A stretch of DNA of 64,000 bases from Microcystis aeruginosa FD4 (lineage in GTDB: Bacteria; Cyanobacteriota; Cyanobacteriia; Cyanobacteriales; Microcystaceae), in contig NZ_CP046973.1 of assembly GCF_009792235.1 (NCBI RefSeq), forward strand, positions 124,001 through 188,000, read 5' to 3'. Made by a program: the position numbers and the translations under genes. The notes beneath the pieces are model-generated. The model saw only the letters and a list, made by a program, of their open reading frames with translations, was not told the origin of the DNA and made no database searches. Within the stretch, counting starts at the first letter, position 1. The number at the start of each line of letters is the position of its first letter. This document shows positions 1 through 8,039 of the stretch, one piece after another.

Positions 1-2013
1 TGTTATGAGGGGGGTATTAAAGAATACGTCGCTTATATGTGTCGGGAAAAAGAAACCCTGCACAAAGATATTATCTATGTATCGGGGGAAAAGAACGGAA
101 TTAATATCGAAGTGGCGTTTCAGTGGTGTATAGATGCCTATAGCGACAATATTCTCGGTTTTGCTAATAATATCCGCACCATTGACGGGGGAACTCATCT
201 AGAAGGATTAAAGGCAGTTCTGACTCGTACTTTAAATAATGTTGCTCGTAAACGCAATAAAATTAAAGAAAACGAGCCTAATCTAGCGGGGGAAAACGTC
301 CGTGAGGGTTTAACCGCCGTTATTTCCGTAAAAGTCCCCGAACCAGAATTTGAGGGACAAACCAAGACCAAATTAGGTAACACTGAAGTCCGGGGTATTG
401 TTGATTCCCTGGTGGGGGAAACTCTCAACGAATACCTAGAACAAAATCCCCAAGTGGCCGACACGATTATCGAAAAAGCAGTACAAGCGTACAAGGCGGC
501 GGAAGCAGCCCGACGGGCCCGGGACTTAGTACGACGGAAATCGGTCTTGGAATCCTCACCTTTACCGGGTAAATTGGCTGATTGTAGCGAAAGAGACCCA
601 GAAAAGTCAGAAATTTACATCGTCGAAGGGGACAGCGCCGGCGGCTGTTTTCATGGTGATACAGAAATCGCCCTTGTCGATGGACGCAACCTCAGTTTTA
701 AACAGCTAGTGACCGAACAAGCCCAAGGAAAGGAACATTTTTGTTATACCATTCGTGACAATGGCACGATCGGGGTTGAACGAGTTATTAATGCCCGCAT
801 CACCAAAAAAGACGCAGAAGTAATTAAAATTACTCTCGATCATGGTGAAGCGATTATTTGTACTCCTGACCATCTTTTCCTGTTAAGAGATGGTAGCTAT
901 AAACCTGCTGCGGCTTTAACTCCAGAAGATGCTTTAATGCCTTTGTATCGGAAATTGTCCGCTCTTCGTGACCCCGGAATCACCATTAACGGTTATGAAA
1001 TGGTCTGGAATCCCGCTTCCGATTCTTGGTTGTTCACTCATGTGATCGCTGATTGGTATAATCGTTGGCAGGGAATTAACACGATCAAGAAAACTTACTA
1101 TCAAAAAACCCTAGCGACCTTAAAACAAATTGAGATCGATCGAGGTTATATTGATTTGGAAGCTTATCAAAAATATCGGCTTCAGACGCGGGATAAATCA
1201 ATATTGCGATTTGATTCTTTCTGCGATCGCTACTTTGATGGTGATAAAAATAAAGCCTTAGAAGCGGTGTCTAATTACAATCATCGAGTCGTGGCGATCA
1301 AGCGATTAGAAACAAGATTCGATGTCTATGATATCGAGGTTCCTCACACCCATAACTTTGCCCTTGCTTCCGGTGTTTTCGTCCATAACAGTGCCAAACA
1401 GGGGCGAGATCGTCGTTTTCAAGCGATTCTACCTCTGCGGGGAAAAATCCTCAATATCGAAAAAACCGATGATGCCAAAATCTACAAAAATACGGAAATT
1501 CAATCCTTAATTACAGCCCTCGGTTTGGGGATTAAAGGAGAAGATTTTGACCCCTCACAATTGCGCTATCATCGCATTGTTTTAATGACTGATGCTGATG
1601 TGGATGGCGCACACATCCGAACTTTGTTGTTAACTTTCTTCTATCGTTATCAGAAGAATTTAATTGATCAAGGTTATGTATATATCGCCTGTCCTCCTCT
1701 CTATAAATTGGAACGCGGTAAAAATCATTCCTACTGCTATAGCGATCGAGAATTACAGCAAAAGATAGCGGAATTTCCCGCCAATGCTAACTACACAATC
1801 CAACGTTTTAAAGGGTTAGGGGAAATGATGCCCCAACAACTTTGGGATACTACTATGAATCCCGAAACTCGCACTTTAAAACGGGTGGAAATCGAAGACG
1901 CAGCCAAAGCTGAGGAATTATTTACCATTCTTATGGGCGATCGAGTTGCCCCCCGGCGAGAATTTATCGAAACCCATGGACCACGTTTAAATCTTACCGA
2001 TTTGGACATTTAA
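1..2013 (+). CDS. gyrB: DNA gyrase subunit B, 3' part, intein-containing
   Basis: ATPase/Toprim subunit of DNA gyrase, which introduces negative supercoils into the chromosome. The reading frame is open from base 1, so the 5' part of the gene lies outside the window; the first ATG at 37 is internal. The N-extein ends in the Toprim motif EGDSAGG. The C-extein resumes with SAKQGRDRR and carries the metal-binding DADVDGAHIR and the C-terminal QRFKGLGEMMPQQLW block typical of type II topoisomerases. The exteins are in frame with the intein, so a normal subunit forms only after protein splicing. A hairpin follows the stop. Confidence 0.97.
   Translation, partial: CYEGGIKEYVAYMCREKETLHKDIIYVSGEKNGINIEVAFQWCIDAYSDNILGFANNIRTIDGGTHLEGLKAVLTRTLNNVARKRNKIKENEPNLAGENVREGLTAVISVKVPEPEFEGQTKTKLGNTEVRGIVDSLVGETLNEYLEQNPQVADTIIEKAVQAYKAAEAARRARDLVRRKSVLESSPLPGKLADCSERDPEKSEIYIVEGDSAGGCFHGDTEIALVDGRNLSFKQLVTEQAQGKEHFCYTIRDNGTIGVERVINARITKKDAEVIKITLDHGEAIICTPDHLFLLRDGSYKPAAALTPEDALMPLYRKLSALRDPGITINGYEMVWNPASDSWLFTHVIADWYNRWQGINTIKKTYYQKTLATLKQIEIDRGYIDLEAYQKYRLQTRDKSILRFDSFCDRYFDGDKNKALEAVSNYNHRVVAIKRLETRFDVYDIEVPHTHNFALASGVFVHNSAKQGRDRRFQAILPLRGKILNIEKTDDAKIYKNTEIQSLITALGLGIKGEDFDPSQLRYHRIVLMTDADVDGAHIRTLLLTFFYRYQKNLIDQGYVYIACPPLYKLERGKNHSYCYSDRELQQKIAEFPANANYTIQRFKGLGEMMPQQLWDTTMNPETRTLKRVEIEDAAKAEELFTILMGDRVAPRREFIETHGPRLNLTDLDI
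646..1389 (+). other. GyrB mini-intein with eroded endonuclease region
   Basis: In-frame 248-residue intein in the Toprim motif, between EGDSAGG and SAKQGRDR. It begins with Cys, has a block-B-like CTPDHLFLLRDG motif, and ends DVYDIEVPHTHNFALASG...VHN before Ser+1, as in the Synechocystis GyrB intein. About 100 residues separate the two splicing halves. That linker keeps a piece resembling the start of an endonuclease insert (WLFTHVIADWYNRW) but I see no LAGLIDADG block and no HH...N...H cluster. It therefore looks splicing-competent but unable to home. The boundaries follow from the Cys1, the C-terminal His-Asn and the extein junctions. Confidence 0.93.
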
Positions 2014-2024
2014 ACAGTAACTTG

Positions 2025-2054
2025 GGGCTGTGTTAGTCTAGGCTAATACAGCCC
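2025..2054 (+). terminator. Hairpin after gyrB
   Basis: An inverted repeat, GGGCTGTGTTAG paired with CTAATACAGCCC (one G-T pair), starts 12 bases after the gyrB stop. The T-run behind it is weak (GATTATATT), so it may act as a weak or mRNA-stabilising terminator. Confidence 0.6.
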
Positions 2055-2090
2055 GATTATATTCCCTAAATCCAGTTACTAATCGGGGGG

Positions 2091-2288
2091 TTAGGGATTC
2101 AAGGAAACCGGGGCGCATTCCAGAACTTCATCGAAAAAATCAGCTGGTAGCAGTGGATTATCGGGGTCTTCTAGGGCGTTTTTGGCAATTTCCGCTTCAC
2201 TCATCCCTTTAACTTTCTCCCAGTTCGTTTTGCCTTTCAACTTCGCCCACTGTTCGCGGGTGACTCTGGTAATATGTTCTTCGTTCAC
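2091..2288 (-). CDS. Small acidic antitoxin-like protein
   Basis: A 65-residue protein with the pattern RVTREQWAKLKGKTNWEKV...MSEAEIAKNALEDPDNP. This resembles small type II antitoxin-like proteins of the BrnA/COG3514-type group by general appearance only. The start chosen is the GTG at 2288, because a strong AGGAGG lies 7-9 bases upstream; the longer reading from 2309 would place that Shine-Dalgarno inside the gene. No toxin gene is visible next to it: the upstream side is repeats and the downstream side is gyrB. It could be an orphan antitoxin or a conserved protein of unknown function. Confidence 0.6.
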   Translation of the reverse strand: MNEEHITRVTREQWAKLKGKTNWEKVKGMSEAEIAKNALEDPDNPLLPADFFDEVLECAPVSLNP

Positions 2289-2511
2289 GGTTGTTAGCCC
2301 TCCTAGCACTAATTATTCGACAAACCGAGCCACGCCATCTATAAACCACCACTCAAGTGGAGCGATGTCGCCGTTGAGGATAAGGGACTTGCGTGGGAAT
2401 AATATCCCAGCTTTGAAAATCGCTCTCTAGAAGAATCAGACCAGCCAGATGGCATATTATCAAAGCGCAAGTCCCTTAGCTGCGGAGGCTCTCGAAGGCT
2501 CTCCCCCTACT

Positions 2512-2729
2512 TAGGGTTGGCTGAATAAATCTAAAAACCTTGTTGGGTAAGACTTTTAGACTTTTTGTCAATCAAAAAGTACCGGATATGGGAGTGTTCG
2601 GGGGGAAAATTCAGATACTTTTTCCCTGAAAATTAGGTAATTGACACCCTCAAAATCGGTAAAACCCTACACCCCACACCCTACACCCCACACCCTACCC
2701 CCACGAAAAACTTTTTGCCGCAAACCCTA
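2512..2729. repeat. MITE, 217-bp family, full-length copy
   Basis: Bounded by TAGGGTTGGCTGAATAA and the inverted TTTGCCGCAAACCCTA, with TA at each end. The interior matches the copies at 19048 and 56082: CTAAAAACCTTGTTGG, then TTTTTCCCTGAAAATTAGG, then a CACCCCACACC tract. No coding capacity. The TA-ended inverted repeats suggest mobilisation by an IS630/Tc1-type transposase. Confidence 0.85.
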
Positions 2730-2758
2730 CTTAGGGTGATCAGCAAATCTGATCGATC

Positions 2759-2832
2759 AGAGGGCGCAGCTTCCTTGCGCCCCTACAGTAAAGGATTTTG
2801 TCCACAATGTAGGGGCGAACTGCGTTCGCCCA
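2759..2832. repeat. Palindromic GGGGCG repeat pair
   Basis: Two short palindromes (GGGCGCAGCTTCCTTGCGCC and GGGGCGAACTGCGTTCGCCC) are separated by about 35 bases. The same pair occurs inverted at 6660-6745 and related ones at 7808, 33958 and 44440. The region 2289-2863 otherwise holds only the MITE and short unassigned sequence. Confidence 0.7.
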
Positions 2833-2863
2833 AAAGGTACATTATCAAAGCGCAAGTCCCTAA

Positions 2864-3400
2864 CTACCTGAGATCGATCGAAATGGGATTTAATAAAAAT
2901 AAGGCCGCATGACTAGCCATTTCTGCTGATAAATAAATCTTTTTATATTTAATAATCCCCGTTTCTAGAAAAGAATCCCTTAACATGGCTTTTGTCCCAC
3001 TATTAAAATCCGCTTCGTAAAAAACTTCTTTAATTCCCGAAGAAATAATTAGTTTTAAACAGGAAATACAGGGTTCTAAAGTAACGTAAATACTAGCTCC
3101 TCGTGTAGAAATACCGTGTTTAGCCGCTTGAGCGATCGCATTAGCTTCGGCATGAATTGCCCGAGAGGGAATTTCTCCGGATTCTCGACAGGTTCCCAAA
3201 CCGGGATAACAAAAACCCTGGGCAGTACAATGAACTGTTCCTGATGGGGAACCATTGTAACCCGTGGCTAGAACCTGCCGATCTTTGACAATTACCGCAC
3301 CGACGGGAAAAGCTAAACAGGTGGATCTGGTGGCGGCTAATTTAGCGATCATTAAAAAATATTCGTCCCAAGTCGGTCTTTTTTCTTCAGAGTTGATCAC
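2864..3400 (-). CDS. dCMP deaminase family protein (ComEB-like)
   Basis: Zinc-dependent cytidine/deoxycytidylate deaminase fold, 178 residues. dCMP deaminase converts dCMP to dUMP and so supplies the precursor for thymidylate. Visible zinc and catalytic motifs are HAEANAI (ligand His and proton-shuttle Glu) and EPCISC (two Cys ligands), in the usual order. The N-terminal WDEYFLMIAKLAATRSTC and VGAVIVKD..VLATGYNG blocks are characteristic of the dCMP deaminase branch rather than tRNA adenosine deaminases. The start is a GTG at 3400. It is a single gene, convergent with nothing nearby and divergent from cbiM. Confidence 0.9.
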   Translation of the reverse strand: MINSEEKRPTWDEYFLMIAKLAATRSTCLAFPVGAVIVKDRQVLATGYNGSPSGTVHCTAQGFCYPGLGTCRESGEIPSRAIHAEANAIAQAAKHGISTRGASIYVTLEPCISCLKLIISSGIKEVFYEADFNSGTKAMLRDSFLETGIIKYKKIYLSAEMASHAALFLLNPISIDLR

Positions 3401-3823
3401 GGTTTCATACCAAGCTAGAAAAAGCGAAAAAGAGGGGGTTATCTCTGATAGCTTATCATTAGTTGACCTCTAAACCAATTAAAGCACTACCCTGACTACC
3501 GATCGCGTAGTCAATGTAGTCACCAGACTCTTCTAACTGATAACTGATTAATAACCAGCATAAAAACCGAAAAAAAGCTCTAAATTTAATAATAATTTAA
3601 ATAATTTGACTGCTTGAGAATAATTCAGATTTTGGCTGATAGCTAAACCCTGACGACCAGAAAAAATAACAGAAATTCTTAAGAAGATCAAGGGTTTAAA
3701 TCCCCAGAGAGAGCATTGTAGAATGAAGCGGTTAGTTATCTACTAGAAGATAGGACTTTTCCGTCCCAGCGAAACAATTCTCCTCAAATCCTTAACCCAA
3801 ATTGCCAAGGAGACTGAGTTTTA
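3401..3823. other. Gene-free upstream region of the cbi operon
   Basis: 423 bases between the divergent deaminase and cbiM. It presumably holds both promoters. I looked for a cobalamin riboswitch, the usual control of cbiMNQO, and did not recognise a B12-box or its conserved core. An AGGAGACTGAG lies just ahead of the cbiM ATG. Nothing else is assigned. Confidence 0.4.
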
Positions 3824-4567
3824 ATGTCTGTTAATTTTCTGGGAGTTGGCTTGTTTCACCCTCTCCTTACCCCTTATCTCGCCCTCCATATTCCTGACGG
3901 CTTTTTGAGTCCATCGGTGAGTCTATTTACTTGGATAATTGCCGTCGTCCTGATTGGCTTTTCTCTCAAAAAAGTGCGCGGTCACTACGCTGAACGGGCT
4001 GTGCCTTTGATGGGAGTTTGTGCCGCCTTTATTTTTGCCGCCCAGATGATTAATTTTCCCATTCCGGGGGGAACCTCCGGACATTTGTTAGGGGGGACTC
4101 TCGCGGGGGTTCTGCTCGGTCCCTGGGCGGGTTCTCTGGTGATGGCGGTGGTTTTTATCGTGCAAGCTTTATTTTTTCAAGATGGCGGTTTAACGGTTTT
4201 AGGGGCAAATATCGTCAATATGGGTCTGATCGGGACGTTTGGCGGTTATTATCTCTATCTGGGGATCAGGAAAGCCCTTGGTTTTAATAGTTGGCGCAGT
4301 ATGGCGATCGCTGTTGCCCTGGCCGCTTGGACAAGTGTGGTGGTGGCGGCGTTGGCTTGCGCCCTGCAATTGGCTTTATCTGGCACTGTACCGCCTTTAG
4401 TCGCCCTTTTTACTATGTTATCTTGGCATATCCTCATCGGTATCGGGGAAGCGGTGATTACCGTTTTCGCTGTCGGTTATATCTGGCGAACCCGTCCCGA
4501 TCTCCTCTACGATCCGCCCCATTCCCTTAATACCTCTGTTCCCTCTTCCTACGCTTCTCGTCAATAA
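3824..4567 (+). CDS. cbiM: CbiM/NikM substrate-binding membrane component of ECF cobalt/nickel transporter
   Basis: Core S-component of the CbiMNQO energy-coupling-factor transporter, importing Co2+ (for cobalamin) or Ni2+. It is 247 residues with about six or seven hydrophobic segments. The diagnostic metal-site sequence HIPDGFLSPSVS is present, but at residue 22 and not at the N-terminus. A hydrophobic leader (LGVGLFHPLLTPYLAL) precedes it and would have to be removed for the family's N-terminal amine/His2 metal site to form. It is first of a four-gene operon with cbiN 13 bases downstream. Specificity for cobalt or nickel cannot be decided from sequence alone. Confidence 0.93.
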   Translation: MSVNFLGVGLFHPLLTPYLALHIPDGFLSPSVSLFTWIIAVVLIGFSLKKVRGHYAERAVPLMGVCAAFIFAAQMINFPIPGGTSGHLLGGTLAGVLLGPWAGSLVMAVVFIVQALFFQDGGLTVLGANIVNMGLIGTFGGYYLYLGIRKALGFNSWRSMAIAVALAAWTSVVVAALACALQLALSGTVPPLVALFTMLSWHILIGIGEAVITVFAVGYIWRTRPDLLYDPPHSLNTSVPSSYASRQ

Positions 4568-4580
4568 AGCAATTAATTCG

Positions 4581-4904
4581 ATGAATATTCGCAGAAATAG
4601 CCAATTTTTTCTGATTGGCTTGGTATTATCCCTAATTATAGCCGTTTTTCTTTCTCCCTTTGCCAGTCTCGATCCCGACGGACTCGATCGAGTGGCGGAA
4701 GACTTACAATTTAGCCAAAAAGAAGACCCTAACGCCCTAGGTAGTCAATTACCTTTCGCCCGAATTTTTGATGGTTATGCCCTCAAAGGTGTTCCCGAAG
4801 GTGTCGCCACTCCCCTGGCCGGTTTTCTGGGAACTCTTGCCACTTTCGGCATCGCTTGGGGTATCGGTAAATTAGTCATTCCAAAATCCCAAAATCAGGA
4901 GTAA
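4581..4904 (+). CDS. cbiN: CbiN/PDGLE-domain transporter component
   Basis: A 107-residue protein with an N-terminal and a C-terminal transmembrane segment and an exposed middle. The motif DPDGLDRVAEDLQF is the PDGLE-type signature of small CbiN-like subunits. These assist metal loading of CbiM in CbiMNQO transporters. It lies between cbiM and cbiQ on the same strand. Confidence 0.88.
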   Translation: MNIRRNSQFFLIGLVLSLIIAVFLSPFASLDPDGLDRVAEDLQFSQKEDPNALGSQLPFARIFDGYALKGVPEGVATPLAGFLGTLATFGIAWGIGKLVIPKSQNQE

Positions 4905-4974
4905 GGAGATAGGAGTCGAGAAGTGGGGCATTTAGCTAAAATTTCCCTAAACCCCTATATCCCTATATCCCCTT

Positions 4975-5013
4975 TCTAACTGATAACTGATAACTGATAA
5001 CTGATAACTGGAT
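4975..5013. repeat. ACTGATA heptamer repeat
   Basis: About four to five tandem copies of AACTGAT just before cbiQ. The same heptamer recurs near 22795, 30404, 55742 and 61209, as expected for cyanobacterial short tandemly repeated repetitive (STRR) sequence. Confidence 0.85.
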
Positions 5014-5015
5014 CA

Positions 5016-5789
5016 ATGCTACACATTGCTACTTTTTCTCGCGAAAATGAGTGCCAAAATTTCGCTTTTTGGCAGAAACTTGCGCCCCATACCCGGGTTT
5101 TAGTGACTCTTTTGTTAGTTTTTGCCACAGCCTTAACTCCGAATGGTAGCTGGGCAACTTGGGGGATTTACGGATTAGGATTAATTATTTTAGTTCTGAT
5201 CAGTCGGGTGACTATTAGCGTACTTTTACAAAGAGTAGCGATCGAATTTGTCTTTATCGGTGTGGTTTTATTGGGAACTCTTTTTCGCGATGGCGGCGAA
5301 ATTCTTTGGTCTTGGGGATTTTTGCGGATAACTAGCGAGGGATTGCTGGTTTTAGGCAGTGTCGCCCTAAAAGCTTTTCTCTGTCTTTGTACGGTCAATA
5401 TTCTGGTTTTAACGACAGCAATTCCCGACCTGTTACAAGCCTTAGTTACCCTAAAAACTCCCCCTTTATTGGTGGCAATTTTAGCTTCTATGTACCGTTA
5501 TCTAGCTGTTTTGAGCGCTGAATTTAATTCCATGCGAAGGGCAGCAATTGCGCGTAATTTAATGAGTAGTCCCCGATGGCAACGGTTGCTAGTGGGACAC
5601 ATGATCGGCTCTTTATTTATCCGTACCTACGAACGGGGCGATCGCATTTATCAAGCCATGTTATCGAGGGGTTACACCGGTTCTTTGCCTTCTGTACGGG
5701 TTCCCCAAAGCAAGCTAAACGATTATCTCGCTATAATTGGCATAGTAATTCTGATCCTCTGGGGTCAAATGGTACATCTACTCAGGTAA
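5016..5789 (+). CDS. cbiQ: CbiQ transmembrane coupling (T) component
   Basis: EcfT-type membrane scaffold of the cobalt/nickel ECF transporter, 257 residues. It has several hydrophobic segments, and the cytoplasmic coupling helices carry ERGDRIYQAMLSRGY, matching the family's Arg/Gly-containing motif that docks onto the ATPase. An upstream RRAAIARNLMSS helix fits the first coupling helix. cbiO starts 14 bases after the stop. Confidence 0.93.
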   Translation: MLHIATFSRENECQNFAFWQKLAPHTRVLVTLLLVFATALTPNGSWATWGIYGLGLIILVLISRVTISVLLQRVAIEFVFIGVVLLGTLFRDGGEILWSWGFLRITSEGLLVLGSVALKAFLCLCTVNILVLTTAIPDLLQALVTLKTPPLLVAILASMYRYLAVLSAEFNSMRRAAIARNLMSSPRWQRLLVGHMIGSLFIRTYERGDRIYQAMLSRGYTGSLPSVRVPQSKLNDYLAIIGIVILILWGQMVHLLR

Positions 5790-5803
5790 AAGTCTCGTTT
5801 TTC

Positions 5804-6586
5804 ATGCACCACAACCCGATTTTTATTGAAAACCTAGTTTATACCTATCCTGACGGTACAGAAGCGTTAAAGGGTATTAATTTAGCCATTGAAGCTACGG
5901 AAAAGGTGGCTTTAGTCGGGGCCAATGGATCGGGAAAATCCACCTTATTACTGCATTTTAACGGTATTCTCCCGCCGCAAACGGGTAAAATCACCGTCGG
6001 TCCCTACCAAGTTAAACCAGAGAATTTAGAAAATATCCGCAATTTTGTCGGTTTAGTCTTCCAAAACCCCGACGATCAGCTATTTATGCCCACTGTCTGG
6101 GAGGATGTGACTTTTGGCCCGATGAATCAGGGAATTCGGGGAGAGGATTTAAACCATCGCTGTCATCATGCTTTACAAGCGGTGGGATTGGATTCCCAGC
6201 ATTACGGTAAGAGAAACAGTCAGAATCTATCGGGGGGTGAAAAAAAACGCGTGGCGATTGCGGGGGTTTTAGCCATGTTGCCCGAGGTCTTAGTTTTTGA
6301 TGAACCTAGCGCCCAACTGGACCCCCGGTCCCGTCGGCAATTAATACAACTGTTAGCCACTTTACCCCAAACCCAGGTGATCGCCACCCATGATCTCGAT
6401 CTGGCTTTAGAACTATGCGATCGCACGGTGGTTTTAAGTCGTGGTCAGGTGGTGGGAGAGGGAGAAACCGCTAAGATTTTAAGTAATCGGGAATTTTTGG
6501 AACAACACGACCTGGAAACACCCCTTTGTTATAGTCGTCCCTACTGTGCGATCGCTGATGCGCCCTCACAAGTCAGTGATCAGTGA
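5804..6586 (+). CDS. cbiO: CbiO ATPase of cobalt/nickel ECF transporter
   Basis: ABC ATPase energising CbiMNQ, about 260 residues. Walker A GANGSGKST, Q-loop (VFQNPDDQLF, typical of ECF ATPases), signature LSGGEKKRVAIAG, Walker B VLVFDEPSAQLD and the switch His in IATHD are all present. The start used is the ATG at 5804 (MHHNPIFIENL...), 14 bases after cbiQ. The longer open frame from 5576 overlaps cbiQ and has no support. The gene ends in a short TGATCAG repeat. Confidence 0.93.
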   Translation: MHHNPIFIENLVYTYPDGTEALKGINLAIEATEKVALVGANGSGKSTLLLHFNGILPPQTGKITVGPYQVKPENLENIRNFVGLVFQNPDDQLFMPTVWEDVTFGPMNQGIRGEDLNHRCHHALQAVGLDSQHYGKRNSQNLSGGEKKRVAIAGVLAMLPEVLVFDEPSAQLDPRSRRQLIQLLATLPQTQVIATHDLDLALELCDRTVVLSRGQVVGEGETAKILSNREFLEQHDLETPLCYSRPYCAIADAPSQVSDQ

Positions 6587-6659
6587 TCAGTGATCAGATG
6601 TGAGTTTTCAGTTTACTGGCTCTCCCGACATCATGGGGGAAAATGTTCGCATATGTTAC

Positions 6660-6745
6660 ATTTGGGCGAACGCGGTTCGCCCCTACATTGTGGAAAAAAT
6701 CCGTTACTGTAGCGGCGCAAGGAACCTGCGCCCTCCGATAGATAA
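6660..6745. repeat. Palindromic GGGGCG repeat pair (inverted copy)
   Basis: GGGCGAACGCGGTTCGCCCC, a spacer, then GGCGCAAGGAACCTGCGCC. It is the reverse-oriented counterpart of the pair at 2759. With the MITE fragment at 6793 it fills most of the 6587-6950 gap. Confidence 0.7.
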
Positions 6746-6792
6746 GGTTTGCTTATCACCATAAGTACGGGAGAGCCAGTTCACCGATTAAG

Positions 6793-6896
6793 TAGGGTCT
6801 GCTGAAAAAGTTTTTCGTGGGAGCAGGGTGTGGGGTGTAGGGTTTTTCAGTGGGTCAATACCTAATTTTCAGGGAAAAAGTGCCTAAATTTTGGCG
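6793..6896. repeat. MITE fragment, 217-bp family
   Basis: Begins with the terminal repeat TAGGGTCTGCTGAAAAAG, continues through a GTGTGGGG tract and CCTAATTTTCAGGGAAAAAG, then loses similarity at about 6896. This is roughly half of the element in reverse orientation. Confidence 0.8.
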
Positions 6897-6950
6897 TTGT
6901 CAGATCGGAATATGAAGAATGAATTGCGACACAACGCAAGCTTTGCTCTT

Positions 6951-7069
6951 AAAGCGTTGTCAAGTGTGAAGATAATCGCGCGTCAGAGCAGACTTGACAA
7001 CGCTTGTCATTTTTGCTAGGTTATGGGGTAATTACAAGCGCAACAATATTTTTTAGGAGGCATTTATTT
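6951..7069 (+). promoter_or_regulatory. Leader/promoter cassette shared with the locus at 37.2 kb
   Basis: Contains TTGACA at 6994-6999 and a perfect AGGAGG 9 bases before a GTG at 7070. An inverted repeat, GCGTTGTCAAG (6954-6964) with CTTGACAACGC (6993-7003), surrounds it. From CTTGACAACGC onward the sequence is nearly the same as the minus-strand leader of the gene at 36701-37226, through the ribosome binding site and signal-peptide codons. A -10 box is not clear. Confidence 0.65.
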
Positions 7070-7794
7070 GTGGTATTAGCAAAACTTATAAAAAACTCCG
7101 TTGGGGGGGGGTAATACTTATCAGTCTCTCCATCGCCAGTGGAGTACAAGCTGTAACTATTACGGTTCCTGGCCAATCTAGCCCTTGGCTCGCAGGGATG
7201 CCCAATGGAACTACTCTCGACGGGGATACTGCTCCTAATCAGTCTCCTGTACAATTGTCGGGACTTTCCTTGATTCCTGGACAAACGCTCAATTTCTCCG
7301 TAACTGGGGCAGTCAACAATAATCCCTCCCCACCCCCACCCACCGCTACGCCAGATGGGACAACACAGTTTCTAAACTATGGTCCTAACTTTGGAATTTC
7401 CAGGATTAACGCTCCGCTCAATTCCCTTCTCGGTGTCTTTTTAGATAACAGCCAACCAGATTCGACTCCTGCACCGGCATCTCTTGACTTTTCTGCAATT
7501 GGACTCAATTTTTCTTCGTTAGCTCCACAAGTTAAGCAAGTTTTCTTCATCGGCGATGGACTGACAGGAACCGGCAGTGGTGCCGTGCAGAATTTCATCG
7601 TTCCTGCTGGAGCAACTCGCCTCTTCCTTGGACCACAGGATTTTGCAACGTTTAACAACAGCGGAAGTTTTACTGTAACAGTTCAAGCAGTACCTGAACC
7701 TAGCACAATTCTGGGCTTAGGTGTATTAGGATTTGGTGCTTTCTTGAAGCACAACCTAGCTAAATCTAAAAAGTCGAATAAACAGGACAAGTAA
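7070..7794 (+). CDS. PEP-CTERM exported protein, signal peptide out of frame at a G9 tract
   Basis: The continuous frame from about 7105 reads GGVILISLSIASGVQA (hydrophobic core plus a VQA cleavage site), then about 190 residues of Ser/Thr/Pro-rich exported protein. It ends AVPEPSTILGLGVLGFGAF and a Lys-rich tail: a PEP-CTERM sorting signal, processed by exosortase-type systems. The GTG at 7070 with a strong AGGAGG is in another frame (VVLAKLIKNSV) and meets TAA at 7112, right after nine G (7103-7111). With 7 or 10 G the two parts would join into a normal signal peptide. The gene is therefore currently off, by slippage or decay. Without the shift only internal starts such as the ATG at 7198 remain, and these lack a signal peptide. 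Confidence 0.8.
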
Positions 7795-7807
7795 ACAAGT
7801 CAAATTT

Positions 7808-7905
7808 TGGGCGCAGGCAGTTCGATAAACTCACTGACCACATTGCGCCCCTACCATTGGCGCAATAATATCATTGTAGGGGCGAATTGCATTCGCCCTC
7901 TTTTA
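7808..7905. repeat. GGGGCG palindromic repeat
   Basis: TTGGGCGCAGGC...TTGCGCCCCTACC and GTAGGGGCGAATTGCATTCGCC flank a short AT-rich centre. It closely resembles the unit at 33958-34035, including the shared centre ATTGGCGCAATAATAT. Confidence 0.7.
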
Positions 7906-8039
7906 ATAACTTCTGCTGCTCACCATAAGTGAGAGAAAGTCACAAATAATGAGATGCAGCCTACACCCTTTCTTAGATAATCCTTTCTTATCACCATAAC
8001 TCCGATAAGCAGAATTAAGATAGAGTTTAAATGCTTAGG

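Noticed and set aside
3401..3823. Cobalamin riboswitch upstream of cbiM
   Set aside because: Expected from the operon type but I could not find the conserved B12-box or the core helices.
5576..5803. N-terminal extension of cbiO
   Set aside because: It overlaps cbiQ in another frame and reads nothing like an ABC ATPase; ATG 5804 gives the standard N-terminus.
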